From positions 62,001 through 126,000 of the forward strand of contig JANXTR010000012.1 of the NCBI GenBank assembly GCA_025352325.1: a DNA stretch of 64,000 nucleotides, in the 5' to 3' direction. Under the pieces are notes generated by a model that ran no database searches, had not been told where the DNA came from, and saw nothing but the letters and a program-made list of their open reading frames with translations. This stretch comes from Microbacteriaceae bacterium (lineage in GTDB: Bacteria; Actinomycetota; Actinomycetes; Actinomycetales; Microbacteriaceae). Position numbers and translations under genes: made by a program. Below, piece after piece: positions 19,042-30,052 of the stretch (within the stretch, counting starts at the first letter, position 1; each line of letters opens with the position of its first letter).

Positions 19042-20217
19042 GTGCCCATCTACCTCGATCATGCCGCGACGTCGCCGCTGCGCCCCGAGGTGCTGGCCGC
19101 GTACACCGACGCGCTACCGCTGGTCGGAAACCCGTCGTCGATCCACGGCCAGGGCCAGGCGGCGCGCGAGCTGCTCGAGCAGGGGCGCGATCGGGTCGCC
19201 GCGTCGCTCGGGGCCGACACCGTCGAGGTCGTGCTGACCGGCGGCGGCACGGAGGCCGTGAACCTCGGGATCAAAGGGCTGTGGTGGGCTCGGAAGCGCT
19301 CGAGGATCCTCGTCCCCCTGGCCGAGCACCACGCCACCATCGACTCGGTCGACTGGCTGGCCGCGCAGGAGGGCGCCGTGCTCGACTGGATCGAGGTGGA
19401 CGAGCTTGGCCGCATCCGGCTCGATGCCCTCGAGGCTGCCCTCGCGCTCGGCGGCGACGAGGTCGCGCTGGTGACCGCCCTGTGGGCGAACAACGAGATC
19501 GGCACCCTGCAGCCGGCGGCCGAGATCGTCGCCGCAGCGGCGCGCTACCGGGTTCCCGTGCACCTCGACGCGATCGCGGCGTACGGCCAGGTGCCGATCG
19601 ACTTCCACGCGAGCGGGGCCGCCGCGCTCAGCGTCTCGGCGCACAAGATCGGCGGCCCGGTCGGCGTCGGCGCGCTGCTGCTCGCTCGCTCCGCGAAGAT
19701 CGAGCCGCTGCTGCACGGCGGCAACCAGCAGCGAGGCCGCTCCGGGACACAGGATGCCGCGGGCGCGTCCGCGTTCGGCGTCGCGGCAGAGCTGGCCACC
19801 CGCGACATCGCCGAGCACGCCACGCGGCTGGCCGCGCTGCGCGACCGGCTGATGGCCGGCATCCGTGGAATCCCCGGCGCGACCCTGCGCGGCGACCTCG
19901 ATCCGGCCGGGCGCCTGCCGGGCAATGTGCACGCCACCTTCGCGGGGTGCGAGGGGGACTCCCTGCTGTTCCTGCTCGATGTCGCGGGCTTCTCGGTCTC
20001 GACCGGCTCGGCCTGCCAGGCGGGCGTGCCCGAGGCATCCCACGTGCTGCTCGCGATGGGACTGAGCGGGCAGGATGCCCGCGGCGCGCTGCGGTTCACG
20101 CTCGGACCCGACACCACGGCCGCCGAGATCGACGCGCTGCTCGTCGCGCTCCCCGGCGTCGTGGCGCAGGCCCGCACTGCCGGGCTCGCCGAGCGTCAGC
20201 CAACCTTCGGGCGCTAA
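19042..20217 (+). CDS. Cysteine desulfurase (NifS/IscS-like, class V aminotransferase fold)
   Basis: 391 residues from GTG 19042. It moves sulfur from cysteine to a persulfide for FeS clusters or tRNA thiolation. It shows YLDHAATSPLRPEVL, TGGGTEAVNLGIKG, HHATIDS, the PLP Lys202 in VSAHKIGGPVGVGALL, and the persulfide Cys325 in STGSACQAG. The nearby mnmA needs a sulfur donor, so a role in tRNA 2-thiouridine synthesis is likely but not proven; a small repressor/membrane pair lies between. Confidence 0.93.
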   Translation: MPIYLDHAATSPLRPEVLAAYTDALPLVGNPSSIHGQGQAARELLEQGRDRVAASLGADTVEVVLTGGGTEAVNLGIKGLWWARKRSRILVPLAEHHATIDSVDWLAAQEGAVLDWIEVDELGRIRLDALEAALALGGDEVALVTALWANNEIGTLQPAAEIVAAAARYRVPVHLDAIAAYGQVPIDFHASGAAALSVSAHKIGGPVGVGALLLARSAKIEPLLHGGNQQRGRSGTQDAAGASAFGVAAELATRDIAEHATRLAALRDRLMAGIRGIPGATLRGDLDPAGRLPGNVHATFAGCEGDSLLFLLDVAGFSVSTGSACQAGVPEASHVLLAMGLSGQDARGALRFTLGPDTTAAEIDALLVALPGVVAQARTAGLAERQPTFGR

Positions 20218-20258
20218 CATTCGCGCCACGCGTGCCGCCCGCCCGCGACCACCCTCGC

Positions 20259-20316
20259 CGAGATGACGCACTTGGCCGTCTACGGCCCTCTCCAAGCAGC
20301 CATGTGCGTCATCTCG
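20259..20316. terminator. Long near-perfect inverted repeat after cysteine desulfurase gene
   Basis: 18-base arms at 20259-20276 and 20299-20316 match at 17 positions, with a 22-base loop; the core is CGAGATGACGCAC and its complement. It is probably a terminator. It does not match the other stem-loops in the window. Confidence 0.5.
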
Positions 20317-20392
20317 ACGGGAGCGATCCGTCGAGAGCGAGCCAGCGGAGGCGGTGAGCCGGAACCGGCCTGGATGCTGCGAGCGGGAGAGT

Positions 20393-20451
20393 TGCCCCAA
20401 GTCCAGACAGCCTAGACAATATCTTTCACCTGTAATAAAGTTATTACAGGT
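20393..20451 (+). promoter_or_regulatory. Promoter and 24-bp palindromic operator of the ArsR-type gene
   Basis: -35 TTGCCC (20393-20398), 16-base spacer, -10 GACAAT (20415-20420). A perfect inverted repeat follows: ACCTGTAATAA (20428-20438), two bases, TTATTACAGGT (20441-20451). It sits on the expected transcription start and adjoins the Shine-Dalgarno sequence at 20452, so autorepression is likely. This AT-rich patch stands out from its GC-rich surroundings. Confidence 0.7.
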
Positions 20452-20461
20452 AAGGAGCACG

Positions 20462-20788
20462 ATGAACGCCGAGCAGCTCAGTACGTGGCTTTCGGCGATC
20501 GCGAGTCCCCAACGCATGCGGATCCTTTCGCAGATCGTGAGCGAGCCGCTTCACGTGAGCGAGCTCGCTCGTCGCGTTCAGATGTCGAGACCCTTGCTCT
20601 ACATGCACCTCACGAAGCTCGAAGAAGCGGGATTCGTTGCGGGGCATCACGAACTCACCCCGGACGGAAAGGCCCTCAAGCTCTTTCACGCCCTCCCGTT
20701 CTCTTCCACCATCGATCTGGCGACGCTCAGCGCAGCGGTGGCCGCGACCGACGCACACAACACAAGGCAACCGGACGAAAGCGAGTAA
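20462..20788 (+). CDS. ArsR-type winged-helix regulator
   Basis: 108 residues from ATG 20462 with AAGGAG 5 bases upstream. The whole chain is one winged helix: ASPQRMRILSQIVSEPLHVSELARRVQMSRPLLYMHL forms the helix-turn-helix, and KLEEAGFVAGHHELTPDGK the wing. No metal-binding cysteines are seen, so the signal is not metal of the classical type. It is followed 3 bases later by a small membrane protein gene, its likely partner or target. The operator in front argues for negative autoregulation. Confidence 0.88.
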   Translation: MNAEQLSTWLSAIASPQRMRILSQIVSEPLHVSELARRVQMSRPLLYMHLTKLEEAGFVAGHHELTPDGKALKLFHALPFSSTIDLATLSAAVAATDAHNTRQPDESE

Positions 20789-20791
20789 GTA

Positions 20792-21013
20792 ATGGATGTT
20801 CCCTGGTACGGATGGATCGCGGTGATCGGCGTCATCGGATGGGCGACGATGGTGATCATCGGGTCGACCGGATATGCCCGCCGAAAGGGTGGCACCCAGT
20901 CGGCAGCGATTCTCGAGCAGAATGTGGCCGTCAATCAGGCGGTGCTCGCCAAGCTCGAGGCGATCGAGACCCGGCTCGGTGTGGTCGAGAGGACCTTGAC
21001 CGACATCCATTGA
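20792..21013 (+). CDS. Small membrane protein with C-terminal coiled coil
   Basis: 73 residues. One membrane helix (about 7-28, WIAVIGVIGWATMVIIGSTGY) is followed by RRKGG and a coiled coil (about 37-73: ILEQNVAVNQAVLAKLEAI). The topology is like PspB of the phage-shock system, though sequence identity is not claimed. Cotranscribed with the ArsR-type regulator; it may report membrane state or be the regulated effector. Confidence 0.8.
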   Translation: MDVPWYGWIAVIGVIGWATMVIIGSTGYARRKGGTQSAAILEQNVAVNQAVLAKLEAIETRLGVVERTLTDIH

Positions 21014-21024
21014 GGGCCGCCTCG

Positions 21025-21030
21025 TAAACT
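21025..21030 (+). promoter_or_regulatory. -10 box of leaderless mnmA
   Basis: TAAACT, 6 bases before ATG 21037. Confidence 0.55.
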
Positions 21031-21036
21031 GACTCC

Positions 21037-22227
21037 ATGCGAGTTCTTGCGGCGATGAGCGGCGGCGTCGACAGCGCCGTGGCCGCCGCGCGCGCGGTCG
21101 AGGCGGGGCACGACGTGGTCGGCGTGCACCTCGCGCTGAGCCGCAACCCGGGAACCCTGCGCACCGGCGCCCGCGGTTGCTGCACGATCGAGGACTCGAT
21201 GGATGCCCGCCGCGCGGCCACGCTGCTCGGCATCCCGTTCTATGTCTGGGACTTCAGCGAGCGGTTCAAGACCGACGTGATGGATGACTTCGTGGCCGAA
21301 TACGCCGCCGGTCGCACCCCCAACCCGTGCATGCGCTGCAACGAGAAGATCAAGTTCGCGGCGGTGCTCGAGAAGGCCCTCGCGCTCGGCTTCGACGCGG
21401 TCGCGACCGGGCACTACGCGAACATCGTGACAACGGTGGATGACGCGGGCCGGAGCCACCGCGAGCTGCACCGCGCCGCCGACTGGGCCAAGGATCAGAG
21501 CTATGTGCTCGGCGTCCTCACCACCGAGCAGCTCGCGCACGCGATGTTCCCGCTCGGCGCGACCCCATCGAAGGCCGAGGTGCGCGCCGAGGCGGAGGCC
21601 CGCGGCCTGACCGTCGCCCAGAAGCCCGACAGTCACGACATCTGCTTCATCCCGGATGGCAACACTCGCGGCTTCCTCGCAGGCCGCCTCGACGCTGCCG
21701 ACGGTCCGATCCTCGACCGCGACGGACGGCACCTCGGCACTCACGCCGGAGCCGCCGCCTTCACGGTCGGTCAGCGCAAGGGCCTGAACATCGGGTTCCC
21801 GACCGACGACGGCAAGCCGCGCTTCGTGCTCGAGGTGCGGCCGATCACCAACGAGGTGATCGTCGGCCCGCGCGAGGCTCTCGCCGTGAGCGAGCTCGCC
21901 GGATCCCGTTTCACCTGGGCGGGTCAGCCGCCGCTCTCGCCGTCGGAGCCGTGGGCCTGCGAGGTCCAGGTGCGTGCGCACGCGGATCCGGTGCCCGCGA
22001 CCGCCTTCGTGCGCTCAGCCAACGTCGGCAGCGAGGTCGGCAGCGACGTCGGCAGGGAACTCGGCAGCGAACTGGTGAGCGAGCTCGTGGTCACGCTCGA
22101 CGAGCCGATCCTCGGGGTGGCCCTGGGACAGACCGCGGTGGTCTACATCGGAACCCGCGTGCTCGGCCAGTGCACGATCGACCGCACCGTCAGCGCGGTG
22201 CCGGTCGCGGGCGCCGCCGCGCGCTGA
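21037..22227 (+). CDS. mnmA: tRNA-specific 2-thiouridylase
   Basis: 396 residues. It thiolates U34 of Glu, Gln and Lys tRNAs. It shows the PP-loop [13 protein letters not shown], the catalytic Cys in [14 protein letters not shown], the second Cys in [11 protein letters not shown] and GQRKGLNIG. Start ATG 21037 has -10 TAAACT (21025-21030) 6 bases upstream, so it is leaderless. Near residues 330-349 an imperfect four-residue repeat (VGSE type) is inserted into the C-terminal beta barrel. Confidence 0.96.
   Translation: MRVLAAMSGGVDSAVAAARAVEAGHDVVGVHLALSRNPGTLRTGARGCCTIEDSMDARRAATLLGIPFYVWDFSERFKTDVMDDFVAEYAAGRTPNPCMRCNEKIKFAAVLEKALALGFDAVATGHYANIVTTVDDAGRSHRELHRAADWAKDQSYVLGVLTTEQLAHAMFPLGATPSKAEVRAEAEARGLTVAQKPDSHDICFIPDGNTRGFLAGRLDAADGPILDRDGRHLGTHAGAAAFTVGQRKGLNIGFPTDDGKPRFVLEVRPITNEVIVGPREALAVSELAGSRFTWAGQPPLSPSEPWACEVQVRAHADPVPATAFVRSANVGSEVGSDVGRELGSELVSELVVTLDEPILGVALGQTAVVYIGTRVLGQCTIDRTVSAVPVAGAAAR
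22024..22083 (+). repeat. 12-base tandem repeat inside mnmA
   Basis: Five imperfect copies of GTCGGCAGCGAG keep the frame and encode [16 protein letters not shown] and LVSE. It is a likely length-variable insertion. Confidence 0.75.
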
Positions 22228-22265
22228 GGCGCCTGCGGCCGAAAGCCGGCGCCATCCCTTGCGAG

Positions 22266-22314
22266 CGGTGCGACATGGAGGTTCGGGGCCCGCTCACTCC
22301 ACCATTTCGCACCG
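22266..22314. terminator. Stem-loop between convergent mnmA and flavoprotein genes
   Basis: CGGTGCG and TGGAG (22266-22272, 22276-22280) pair with CTCCA and CGCACCG (22297-22301, 22308-22314), with short internal loops. The 151-base gap holds nothing else clear. Confidence 0.4.
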
Positions 22315-22378
22315 TTCGTGCCGCTCGTGAAGGGAGGCGGCGGCAGGCGGCGGGATGGCGCACCCCTCGCGTCGACCG

Positions 22379-23416
22379 TCAGAGCTGCGCGGCGAGCGCG
22401 CGGCCCAGCGCGTCGCCAGAGGTCCACGCAGTGCCGACGGACGAGCTCGTGCCCCACGCGTCACCGCAGACGCCGATGAGGCCGCTGACGTCACCCGCGC
22501 CGCCGCCGTCACCTGCTCCGCCGCCGCCACCATGCTCAGGGCCGCCATCGGCCGTGAGCCCGACACCATCTTCGAGCAGGAAGGGCTCCGGATGCTGCGC
22601 CTGGGGCCGCGCGAACGTCCAACGGTGGGCGTAGCTCCAGCTCGGGGCGGTGCCCAGCGAGAGCAGAGCGCGCACGGCCTCCGTGATCGGGGGGATCGCG
22701 GCATCCGGATCTTCGAGATGTTCGCGAGCCAGCTCGGCCGAGCTGTGCGCGACCAGCACAGGAGCACCGTCGCCGCGGCGATCGCCGTCGTCGGCCACGA
22801 AGCTGAGCACGGGGGAGCCGTTGACGAAAGCGCCGTGGAAATCGGCTGGCCACCCGCGCTCAGTCCAGCCGAGGGCGACGGTGATCGTCGGCGCCCACCC
22901 GCTGCCCTCCGCAAGCCGGGAGGCGATCACGCTGCCCGCGGGCAGCAGTCGCCGGGCCTGCGGGTCGGGCATGGCGAGCACTGTCGCCGAGTGAGGAGCG
23001 AAGTCGATCTCGTCGACCGGATGCTGCAGCTCGACGTCCACCCCCTCCGCCAGATCGACCACCAGCGACCGCAGCCCACCGGGTGCCGCGTAGCGCAGCG
23101 GCCCCGGCTTGGTCATCAACGGATGCCCGGGGTCGGACACCGAGAACGTGTCGGTCCAGGGGCGGGCGAGTCCGCGATCCAGCCAGCCCCGCACGACTGC
23201 ACCGAACGGCGAGGCGAGATCGGCGGTGAAGAAGGCCGCCCCGAGGTCGACCGGGCGCTCCTCGACGCGTCGGCTCGCCATCCTGCCGCCCACGACGCGT
23301 CCGCGCTCGACGACGCGGGCGTGCACCCCGGCCGCGGCCAACGCGTGGGCGCAGGCCAGCCCCGAGATGCCGGCACCGACGATCAGAACGGGCCGGGTCT
23401 CAGCAGAGTGCGTCAT
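22379..23416 (-). CDS. FAD-dependent amine-oxidase-like flavoprotein (renalase type)
   Basis: 345 residues. The FAD-binding motif VLIVGAGISGLACAHALAAA is at the N-terminus, followed by VERGRVVGGRMASRR and DLGAAFFTA, as in renalase-like NAD(P)/FAD oxidoreductases. The C-terminal motif is IGVCGDAWG, before the final helix. A Gly-rich insertion (GGGGGAGDGGGAGD) lies shortly before it. The substrate is unknown. Start ATG 23416 is chosen; GTG 23422, two codons earlier, is equally possible. Confidence 0.85.
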   Translation of the reverse strand: MTHSAETRPVLIVGAGISGLACAHALAAAGVHARVVERGRVVGGRMASRRVEERPVDLGAAFFTADLASPFGAVVRGWLDRGLARPWTDTFSVSDPGHPLMTKPGPLRYAAPGGLRSLVVDLAEGVDVELQHPVDEIDFAPHSATVLAMPDPQARRLLPAGSVIASRLAEGSGWAPTITVALGWTERGWPADFHGAFVNGSPVLSFVADDGDRRGDGAPVLVAHSSAELAREHLEDPDAAIPPITEAVRALLSLGTAPSWSYAHRWTFARPQAQHPEPFLLEDGVGLTADGGPEHGGGGGAGDGGGAGDVSGLIGVCGDAWGTSSSVGTAWTSGDALGRALAAQL

Positions 23417-23494
23417 CCCCACAGTCTGTCAAGCTGCTGCTGAAACGCCACCGTGAGCCCCTTCTGGCTCCGTTCTCACGTCGGTGGCCGAACG

Positions 23495-25894
<2,400 letters not shown>

Positions 25895-26012
25895 GCCGGG
25901 AAGGATCGCCGACAAGGATCGCTGGGAAGGATGCCGGGAACCGCATCCGATGCCCACCCGCCGCCGACCACGGTTGAGAACGTTTCGTACTCTGCCCAAG
26001 GAGAGTTGCGTC

Positions 26013-26144
26013 ATGTCACCCACGATGTCCATTGCCGTGACCTTCGGACGCCTCCACGGGGGACGTCTCGTGCTCGACCTCCCGCCCGCCAGCACGTCGA
26101 GCGCCGGTTGGTCCGGGGTACAGGCGAGAACAACTCAGGCTTGA
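26013..26144 (+). CDS. Possible small protein, 43 residues
   Basis: ATG 26013 follows AAGGAG (25998-26003) by 9 bases. The product starts MSPTMSIAVTFGRLHGGRLV and contains DLPPASTSSAGW. It lies in the 436-base gap between ligA and the DUF1023 gene. No family is recognised; the good Shine-Dalgarno site is the only real support. Confidence 0.3.
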   Translation: MSPTMSIAVTFGRLHGGRLVLDLPPASTSSAGWSGVQARTTQA

Positions 26145-26191
26145 ACAGGGGCCTCGAATCACGATCGGTCTACCCTCGAAGGCGTCACAGC

Positions 26192-26210
26192 GTCCCCCAT
26201 TCGGGGTACA
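26192..26210. promoter_or_regulatory. CCCC-N4-GGGG site 1 upstream of DUF1023 gene
   Basis: Palindromic core CCCCATTCGGGG (26195-26206). It matches site 2 at 17 of 19 positions. Confidence 0.45.
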
Positions 26211-26252
26211 ATCGCGCCTTAAAACCACTATTTCGTATTACGTGCACGTTAA

Positions 26253-26271
26253 GTCCCCCATTTGGGGTGCA
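26253..26271. promoter_or_regulatory. CCCC-N4-GGGG site 2 upstream of DUF1023 gene
   Basis: Core CCCCATTTGGGG (26256-26267), 61 bases after site 1. It overlaps the place of the -35 element, which is a poor match to consensus, so an activator is a reasonable guess. Confidence 0.45.
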
Positions 26272-26280
26272 TTCCCCACT

Positions 26281-26286
26281 TATAAT
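26281..26286 (+). promoter_or_regulatory. Consensus -10 box of DUF1023 gene
   Basis: TATAAT, a perfect -10. The start of transcription should lie near 26293, giving a 5' UTR of about 38 bases. Confidence 0.6.
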
Positions 26287-26302
26287 GCGTCCGTGCGGGC
26301 CT

Positions 26303-26324
26303 GAACTCCAACTGGGAGGAGTTC
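26303..26324 (+). promoter_or_regulatory. Hairpin enclosing the Shine-Dalgarno sequence
   Basis: GAACTCC (26303-26309) and GGAGTTC (26318-26324) form a 7-bp stem; the loop is AACTGGGA. The Shine-Dalgarno bases GGGAGGAG fall in the loop and right arm, so folding would hide them. Confidence 0.4.
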
Positions 26325-26330
26325 GGACGC

Positions 26331-27818
26331 ATGTTGGTCAAGGAGACAACCGACTTGCTGTTGGACGTCACAGCATTTCATTCCGCCTCGTCGACTTTGG
26401 GATCCGTCGCCGGGGCATTCGTCGTGGCCGAAATCAGCCAGCTCAGCGCCCAGCTGACGGTCGTCGCGCCCGCCGCGTTCAACGCCGAGCAGACCGCATG
26501 GCGCCAGGCCCTGGATGCCGCCGCTCTCCCCGCCGAAGACCCGAGCCCCCTCATCGGACCCAAGCCTGCGACCGTCCGGGTCTCCGCCGCGAAGCTCCCC
26601 AGCCTCCGCGGCGTCGAGCTGCTCGACCAGCTCTCACTGCTCGACAAGTCGCAGCTGAGTACCTTCCTCACGAAGCATCCGGCGACCGTCGACTCCCTGA
26701 TTGCCAACCCGCCCGCCGCTGCCGCGGTTGCCTCCGAGTGGGCGGACTGGTCGACGGCCACCCGCCTGCTCATGGTCAAGCAGGCGCCCGCGGTGATCGG
26801 CAGCCTCGACGGCGTTCCCTACGCCGCGCGCGACAAAGCCAACCGCAGCTTCCTCGCGACCAGCCAGCTCGGCATCCGCAGCAAGCTGGCGTCCGACAGC
26901 GTGGGCCGCGCCGCCAAGGACGAGTTGAGCAAGCGCCTGCACATGCTGCAGCAGGTGCGGGCCGCGCTGAGGACGGGCCCGTCCGGCAATCCGCGCACCC
27001 TCGTCAGCCTCGACGCGACGGGGGAGGGGCGCGCCGTGATCGCGATCGGCGACCCGGCCACCGCCGACTACGTGGACTACCTGATCCCGGGCATGTTCTC
27101 GGACGTCGACACCCAGATCCGGGTGCTCGCGGGGGGCGCCGACGAGATCTCCACCGAGCAGCAGGCGTGGCTGAAGAAGCTGAACCCGGGCGTGGCGGCG
27201 TCCCAGTTGCCGACCGTCTCGACCCTGGCGTGGATCGGGTACCAGACGCCGAACATCGTCAACGTGGTGTCTATGTCACTGGCGAAAGAGGGGCAGGCGT
27301 CGCTGACCAAGTCGATCGAGGGGCTGCGCGCCGCCCGAGCGGCGAGCGTCGGCGGCACGCAGCCGTATGTCGCGATCCTCGCCCACTCCTACGGCACGAC
27401 CGCCGCGATGCTCTCGCTGCAGAACGATCAGGTGAGCGTCGACGCTCTGGCGATCGTCGGATCCCCGGGCAGTCCCGCGCGGACGGCAGGCCAGCTGAAC
27501 GTCACCAACGGCAACGTCTGGGTCGGCGCCGGGCAGACCGACCCGGTTCCCCAGACCGGCCTCTTCGGCAGCCAGCCCACCTCGGCGGCTTACGGCGCCC
27601 ATCGTTTCGGGGTGGATGGCGCGTCCGACCCTCTGACCGGGAGGTCGATGGGTGCCGTGGTCGGCCATGACGGCTACTTCGTCACGGGCACGGAATCCCT
27701 GCGCAACATGGTGCTGATCGGCATCGGCCGCGGTGACCTCGTGCTGGGCCTGGACGGCAGCTCGGCGCTCTCCCTGCCCCGAGCCCACGGCACCATGGCG
27801 AACGGGCCCCGACTCTAG
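26331..27818 (+). CDS. DUF1023-type alpha/beta hydrolase
   Basis: 495 residues. The N-terminal 250 residues are helical; the C-terminal part has the DUF1023 alpha/beta fold with the nucleophile elbow VAILAHSYGTTAA and a late His in VVGHDGYF. Actinobacterial DUF1023 proteins are predicted esterases or lipases, often near surface or secretion genes. No signal peptide or membrane segment is evident. Start ATG 26331 has GGGAGGAG about 8 bases upstream, partly within a hairpin. Confidence 0.85.
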   Translation: MLVKETTDLLLDVTAFHSASSTLGSVAGAFVVAEISQLSAQLTVVAPAAFNAEQTAWRQALDAAALPAEDPSPLIGPKPATVRVSAAKLPSLRGVELLDQLSLLDKSQLSTFLTKHPATVDSLIANPPAAAAVASEWADWSTATRLLMVKQAPAVIGSLDGVPYAARDKANRSFLATSQLGIRSKLASDSVGRAAKDELSKRLHMLQQVRAALRTGPSGNPRTLVSLDATGEGRAVIAIGDPATADYVDYLIPGMFSDVDTQIRVLAGGADEISTEQQAWLKKLNPGVAASQLPTVSTLAWIGYQTPNIVNVVSMSLAKEGQASLTKSIEGLRAARAASVGGTQPYVAILAHSYGTTAAMLSLQNDQVSVDALAIVGSPGSPARTAGQLNVTNGNVWVGAGQTDPVPQTGLFGSQPTSAAYGAHRFGVDGASDPLTGRSMGAVVGHDGYFVTGTESLRNMVLIGIGRGDLVLGLDGSSALSLPRAHGTMANGPRL

Positions 27819-27880
27819 CTCTCGCTCTAGCTCTCGTAGACTCATCTCGAATCCCGCCCCTCGCAGTTCGGAGTCCTGTC

Positions 27881-28180
27881 ATGTCCGAGATCACGCCCGA
27901 GGTCGTGTCTCATCTTGCGAACCTCGCTCGCATCGCCCTGAGCGACGCCGAGATCGCCCGCCTCACCGGCGAGCTCGGTCAGATCGTTGACTCAGTCGCG
28001 AAGGTGAGCGAGGTCGCCACGGCGGATGTCGCGGCCACCAGCCACCCGATCCCGCTCGGAACGGTCATGCGGGCCGACGTGCCCGGCGTGACGCTGACCC
28101 CGGAGCAGGCGCTTTCGGGTGCGCCCGAACGTGACGGCGACCGCTTCAAGGTGAGCGCGATCCTGGGGGAGGAGCAGTGA
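27881..28180 (+). CDS. gatC: Asp/Glu-tRNA amidotransferase subunit C
   Basis: 99 residues, the normal size. GatC helps assemble GatCAB, which converts misacylated Glu-tRNA(Gln) or Asp-tRNA(Asn). It shows [17 protein letters not shown] and [16 protein letters not shown] Shine-Dalgarno GGAG precedes ATG 27881, and TAGACT near 27837 may be the -10 box. Its stop overlaps the gatA start by 4 bases (GTGA). Confidence 0.95.
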   Translation: MSEITPEVVSHLANLARIALSDAEIARLTGELGQIVDSVAKVSEVATADVAATSHPIPLGTVMRADVPGVTLTPEQALSGAPERDGDRFKVSAILGEEQ

Positions 28181-29706
28181 GCGGCACCGCCTCCGGCTCC
28201 GAGCTCATCGCCCTCGACGCGTCGGACCTCGCAGCTCGCATCGCGTCCGGCGACGTCTCCAGCGTCGAGGCCACCCAGGCCCACCTGGACCGGATCGCCG
28301 CTGTGGACGGCGACATCCACGCCTTCCTGCATCTCAACGCGGACGCGCTGTCTACCGCTGCCGCGATCGACGCGCGCCGTGCCGCGGGGGAGACGCTCTC
28401 ACCGTTGGCGGGTGTGCCGGTCGCCATCAAAGACATCCTCTGCACGATCGACATGCCGTCGACAGCCGGTTCTCGCATCCTGGAGGGGTGGATCCCGCCC
28501 TACGACGCGACCGTCGTCGCCCGGATGCGCGCGGCGGGCCTCGTCCCGCTCGGCAAGACGAACATGGACGAGTTCGCGATGGGCTCGTCGACCGAGCACT
28601 CCGCGTACGGCAACACCCACAATCCGTGGGATCTCACGCGCATCCCCGGCGGTTCCGGCGGCGGGTCGGCCGCGGCCGTGTCAGCGTTCGAGGCGCCACT
28701 TGCCCTCGGCTCGGATACCGGGGGCAGCATCCGTCAGCCCGCCGCCGTCACCGGCTCGGTCGGCGTGAAGCCCACGTATGGCGGGGTCTCGCGCTACGGG
28801 GCGATCGCGCTGGCGTCGTCGCTCGACCAGGTCGGACCCGTCACGCGCACGGTGCTCGACGCGGGTCTGCTGCACGACGTGATCGGTGGGCACGACCCGC
28901 GCGACTCCACCAGCATCCCGGATGCCTGGCCCTCCTTCGCCGAGGCCGCCCGCGCCGGGACGCGCGACGGTTCGGTGCGCGGCCTCCGGATCGGCGTCGT
29001 GCGGGAGCTCTCGCAGGAGGGCCAGGGCTTCCAGCCCGGCGTGCTGCAGCGCTTCCGGGAGTCGCTCGCGCTGCTCGAGGCGCATGGCGCCGAGATCGTC
29101 GAGGTGAGCGCGCCGTCGTTCGAGTACGCGATCGCGGCCTACTACCTGATCCTCCCGGCCGAGGCGTCGAGCAATCTGGCCAAGTTCGACTCGGTGCGGT
29201 TCGGGATGCGCGTCACCCCGGACGGCGGGGGAACCGTCGAGCAGGTCATGGCGGCGACCCGCGAGGCCGGGTTCGGCGACGAGGTGAAGCGCCGGATCAT
29301 CCTGGGCACCTACGCGCTGTCCGCCGGCTACTACGACGCCTACTACGGCTCGGCGCAGAAGGTGCGCACGCTCATCCAGCAGGACTTCGCGGCGGCCTTC
29401 GCGGTGGCCGATGTGCTGGCGACGCCGTCGGCACCCACCACCGCGTTCAAGCTCGGTGAGAAGATCGACGACCCGCTGGCCATGTACCTGAACGACCTGA
29501 CCACCATCCCGGCCAACCTGGCCGGAGTGCCGGGCATCTCGCTGCCCGCCGGGCTCGCGCCGGAAGACGGGCTGCCTGTCGGCATCCAGTTCATGGCGCC
29601 CGCGCGTCAGGACGCCCGGCTTTACACGGTCGGCGCCGCTCTTGAGCAGCTGCTGGTGGCGCAGTGGGGCGGCCCGTTGCTGGCGCAGGCACCGGCGCTG
29701 GTCTGA
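28177..29706 (+). CDS. gatA: Glutamyl-tRNA(Gln) amidotransferase subunit A
   Basis: 509 residues. The amidase that frees ammonia from glutamine. The Ser-cisSer-Lys triad is visible: Lys in PVAIKDILC, the two Ser in [14 protein letters not shown] and [17 protein letters not shown] start is coupled to gatC by the GTGA overlap. In many genomes gatB follows at once, but here it is 2.2 kb away. Confidence 0.96.
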   Translation: MSGTASGSELIALDASDLAARIASGDVSSVEATQAHLDRIAAVDGDIHAFLHLNADALSTAAAIDARRAAGETLSPLAGVPVAIKDILCTIDMPSTAGSRILEGWIPPYDATVVARMRAAGLVPLGKTNMDEFAMGSSTEHSAYGNTHNPWDLTRIPGGSGGGSAAAVSAFEAPLALGSDTGGSIRQPAAVTGSVGVKPTYGGVSRYGAIALASSLDQVGPVTRTVLDAGLLHDVIGGHDPRDSTSIPDAWPSFAEAARAGTRDGSVRGLRIGVVRELSQEGQGFQPGVLQRFRESLALLEAHGAEIVEVSAPSFEYAIAAYYLILPAEASSNLAKFDSVRFGMRVTPDGGGTVEQVMAATREAGFGDEVKRRIILGTYALSAGYYDAYYGSAQKVRTLIQQDFAAAFAVADVLATPSAPTTAFKLGEKIDDPLAMYLNDLTTIPANLAGVPGISLPAGLAPEDGLPVGIQFMAPARQDARLYTVGAALEQLLVAQWGGPLLAQAPALV

Positions 29707-29724
29707 GGCGAGAGTCATTTCACT

Positions 29725-29741
29725 GAGGATGAGTAATCCTC
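29725..29741 (+). terminator. Short stem-loop after gatA
   Basis: GAGGAT (29725-29730) and ATCCTC (29736-29741) with a 5-base loop, 19 bases after the gatA stop. The remaining gap to 30049 holds one inverted repeat (ACCAACT/AGTTGGT, 29911-29925) and direct repeats, with no supported gene. Confidence 0.4.
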
Positions 29742-29988
29742 TAGGTTCTGGATTCCGGCGCCGGAGACCATCACTCGAAGCCCGGGACAGTGCTGGTTTC
29801 CCCGGGATCTAGCAATGGGTTCAACGATCTCGGCGACCGGGGTGCCGACGCTTCCGCTGTGTCCGACGCTCCCGATCTCGACCCTGACCCGTACCTCGAC
29901 CTCGATCTCGACCAACTGAGTTGGTGGTGGGCCGCACCCGCAACGTCACAGTGAGATCCACCGTCAACGGGCGTGGTCGCGCGCCGGC

Positions 29989-30052
29989 GAGGGCTGCGAC
30001 GCTCCTCACCGCTTGCTGAGGGCTGCGACGCTCCTCATCGCGACGCTCCTCA
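29989..30052. repeat. Direct repeats at the 3' end of the HNH gene
   Basis: A perfect 20-base repeat, GAGGGCTGCGACGCTCCTCA, lies at 29989-30008 and 30018-30037; its last 13 bases recur at 30040-30052, where they include the HNH stop codon. Confidence 0.75.

Noticed and set aside
23424-23430. TTGACA-like -35 beside the flavoprotein start
   Set aside because: It is too close to the start codon to serve as a -35 for that gene.
29763-29948. Asp-rich open frame in the gatA-HNH gap
   Set aside because: No start signal or recognisable domain; composition bias only.
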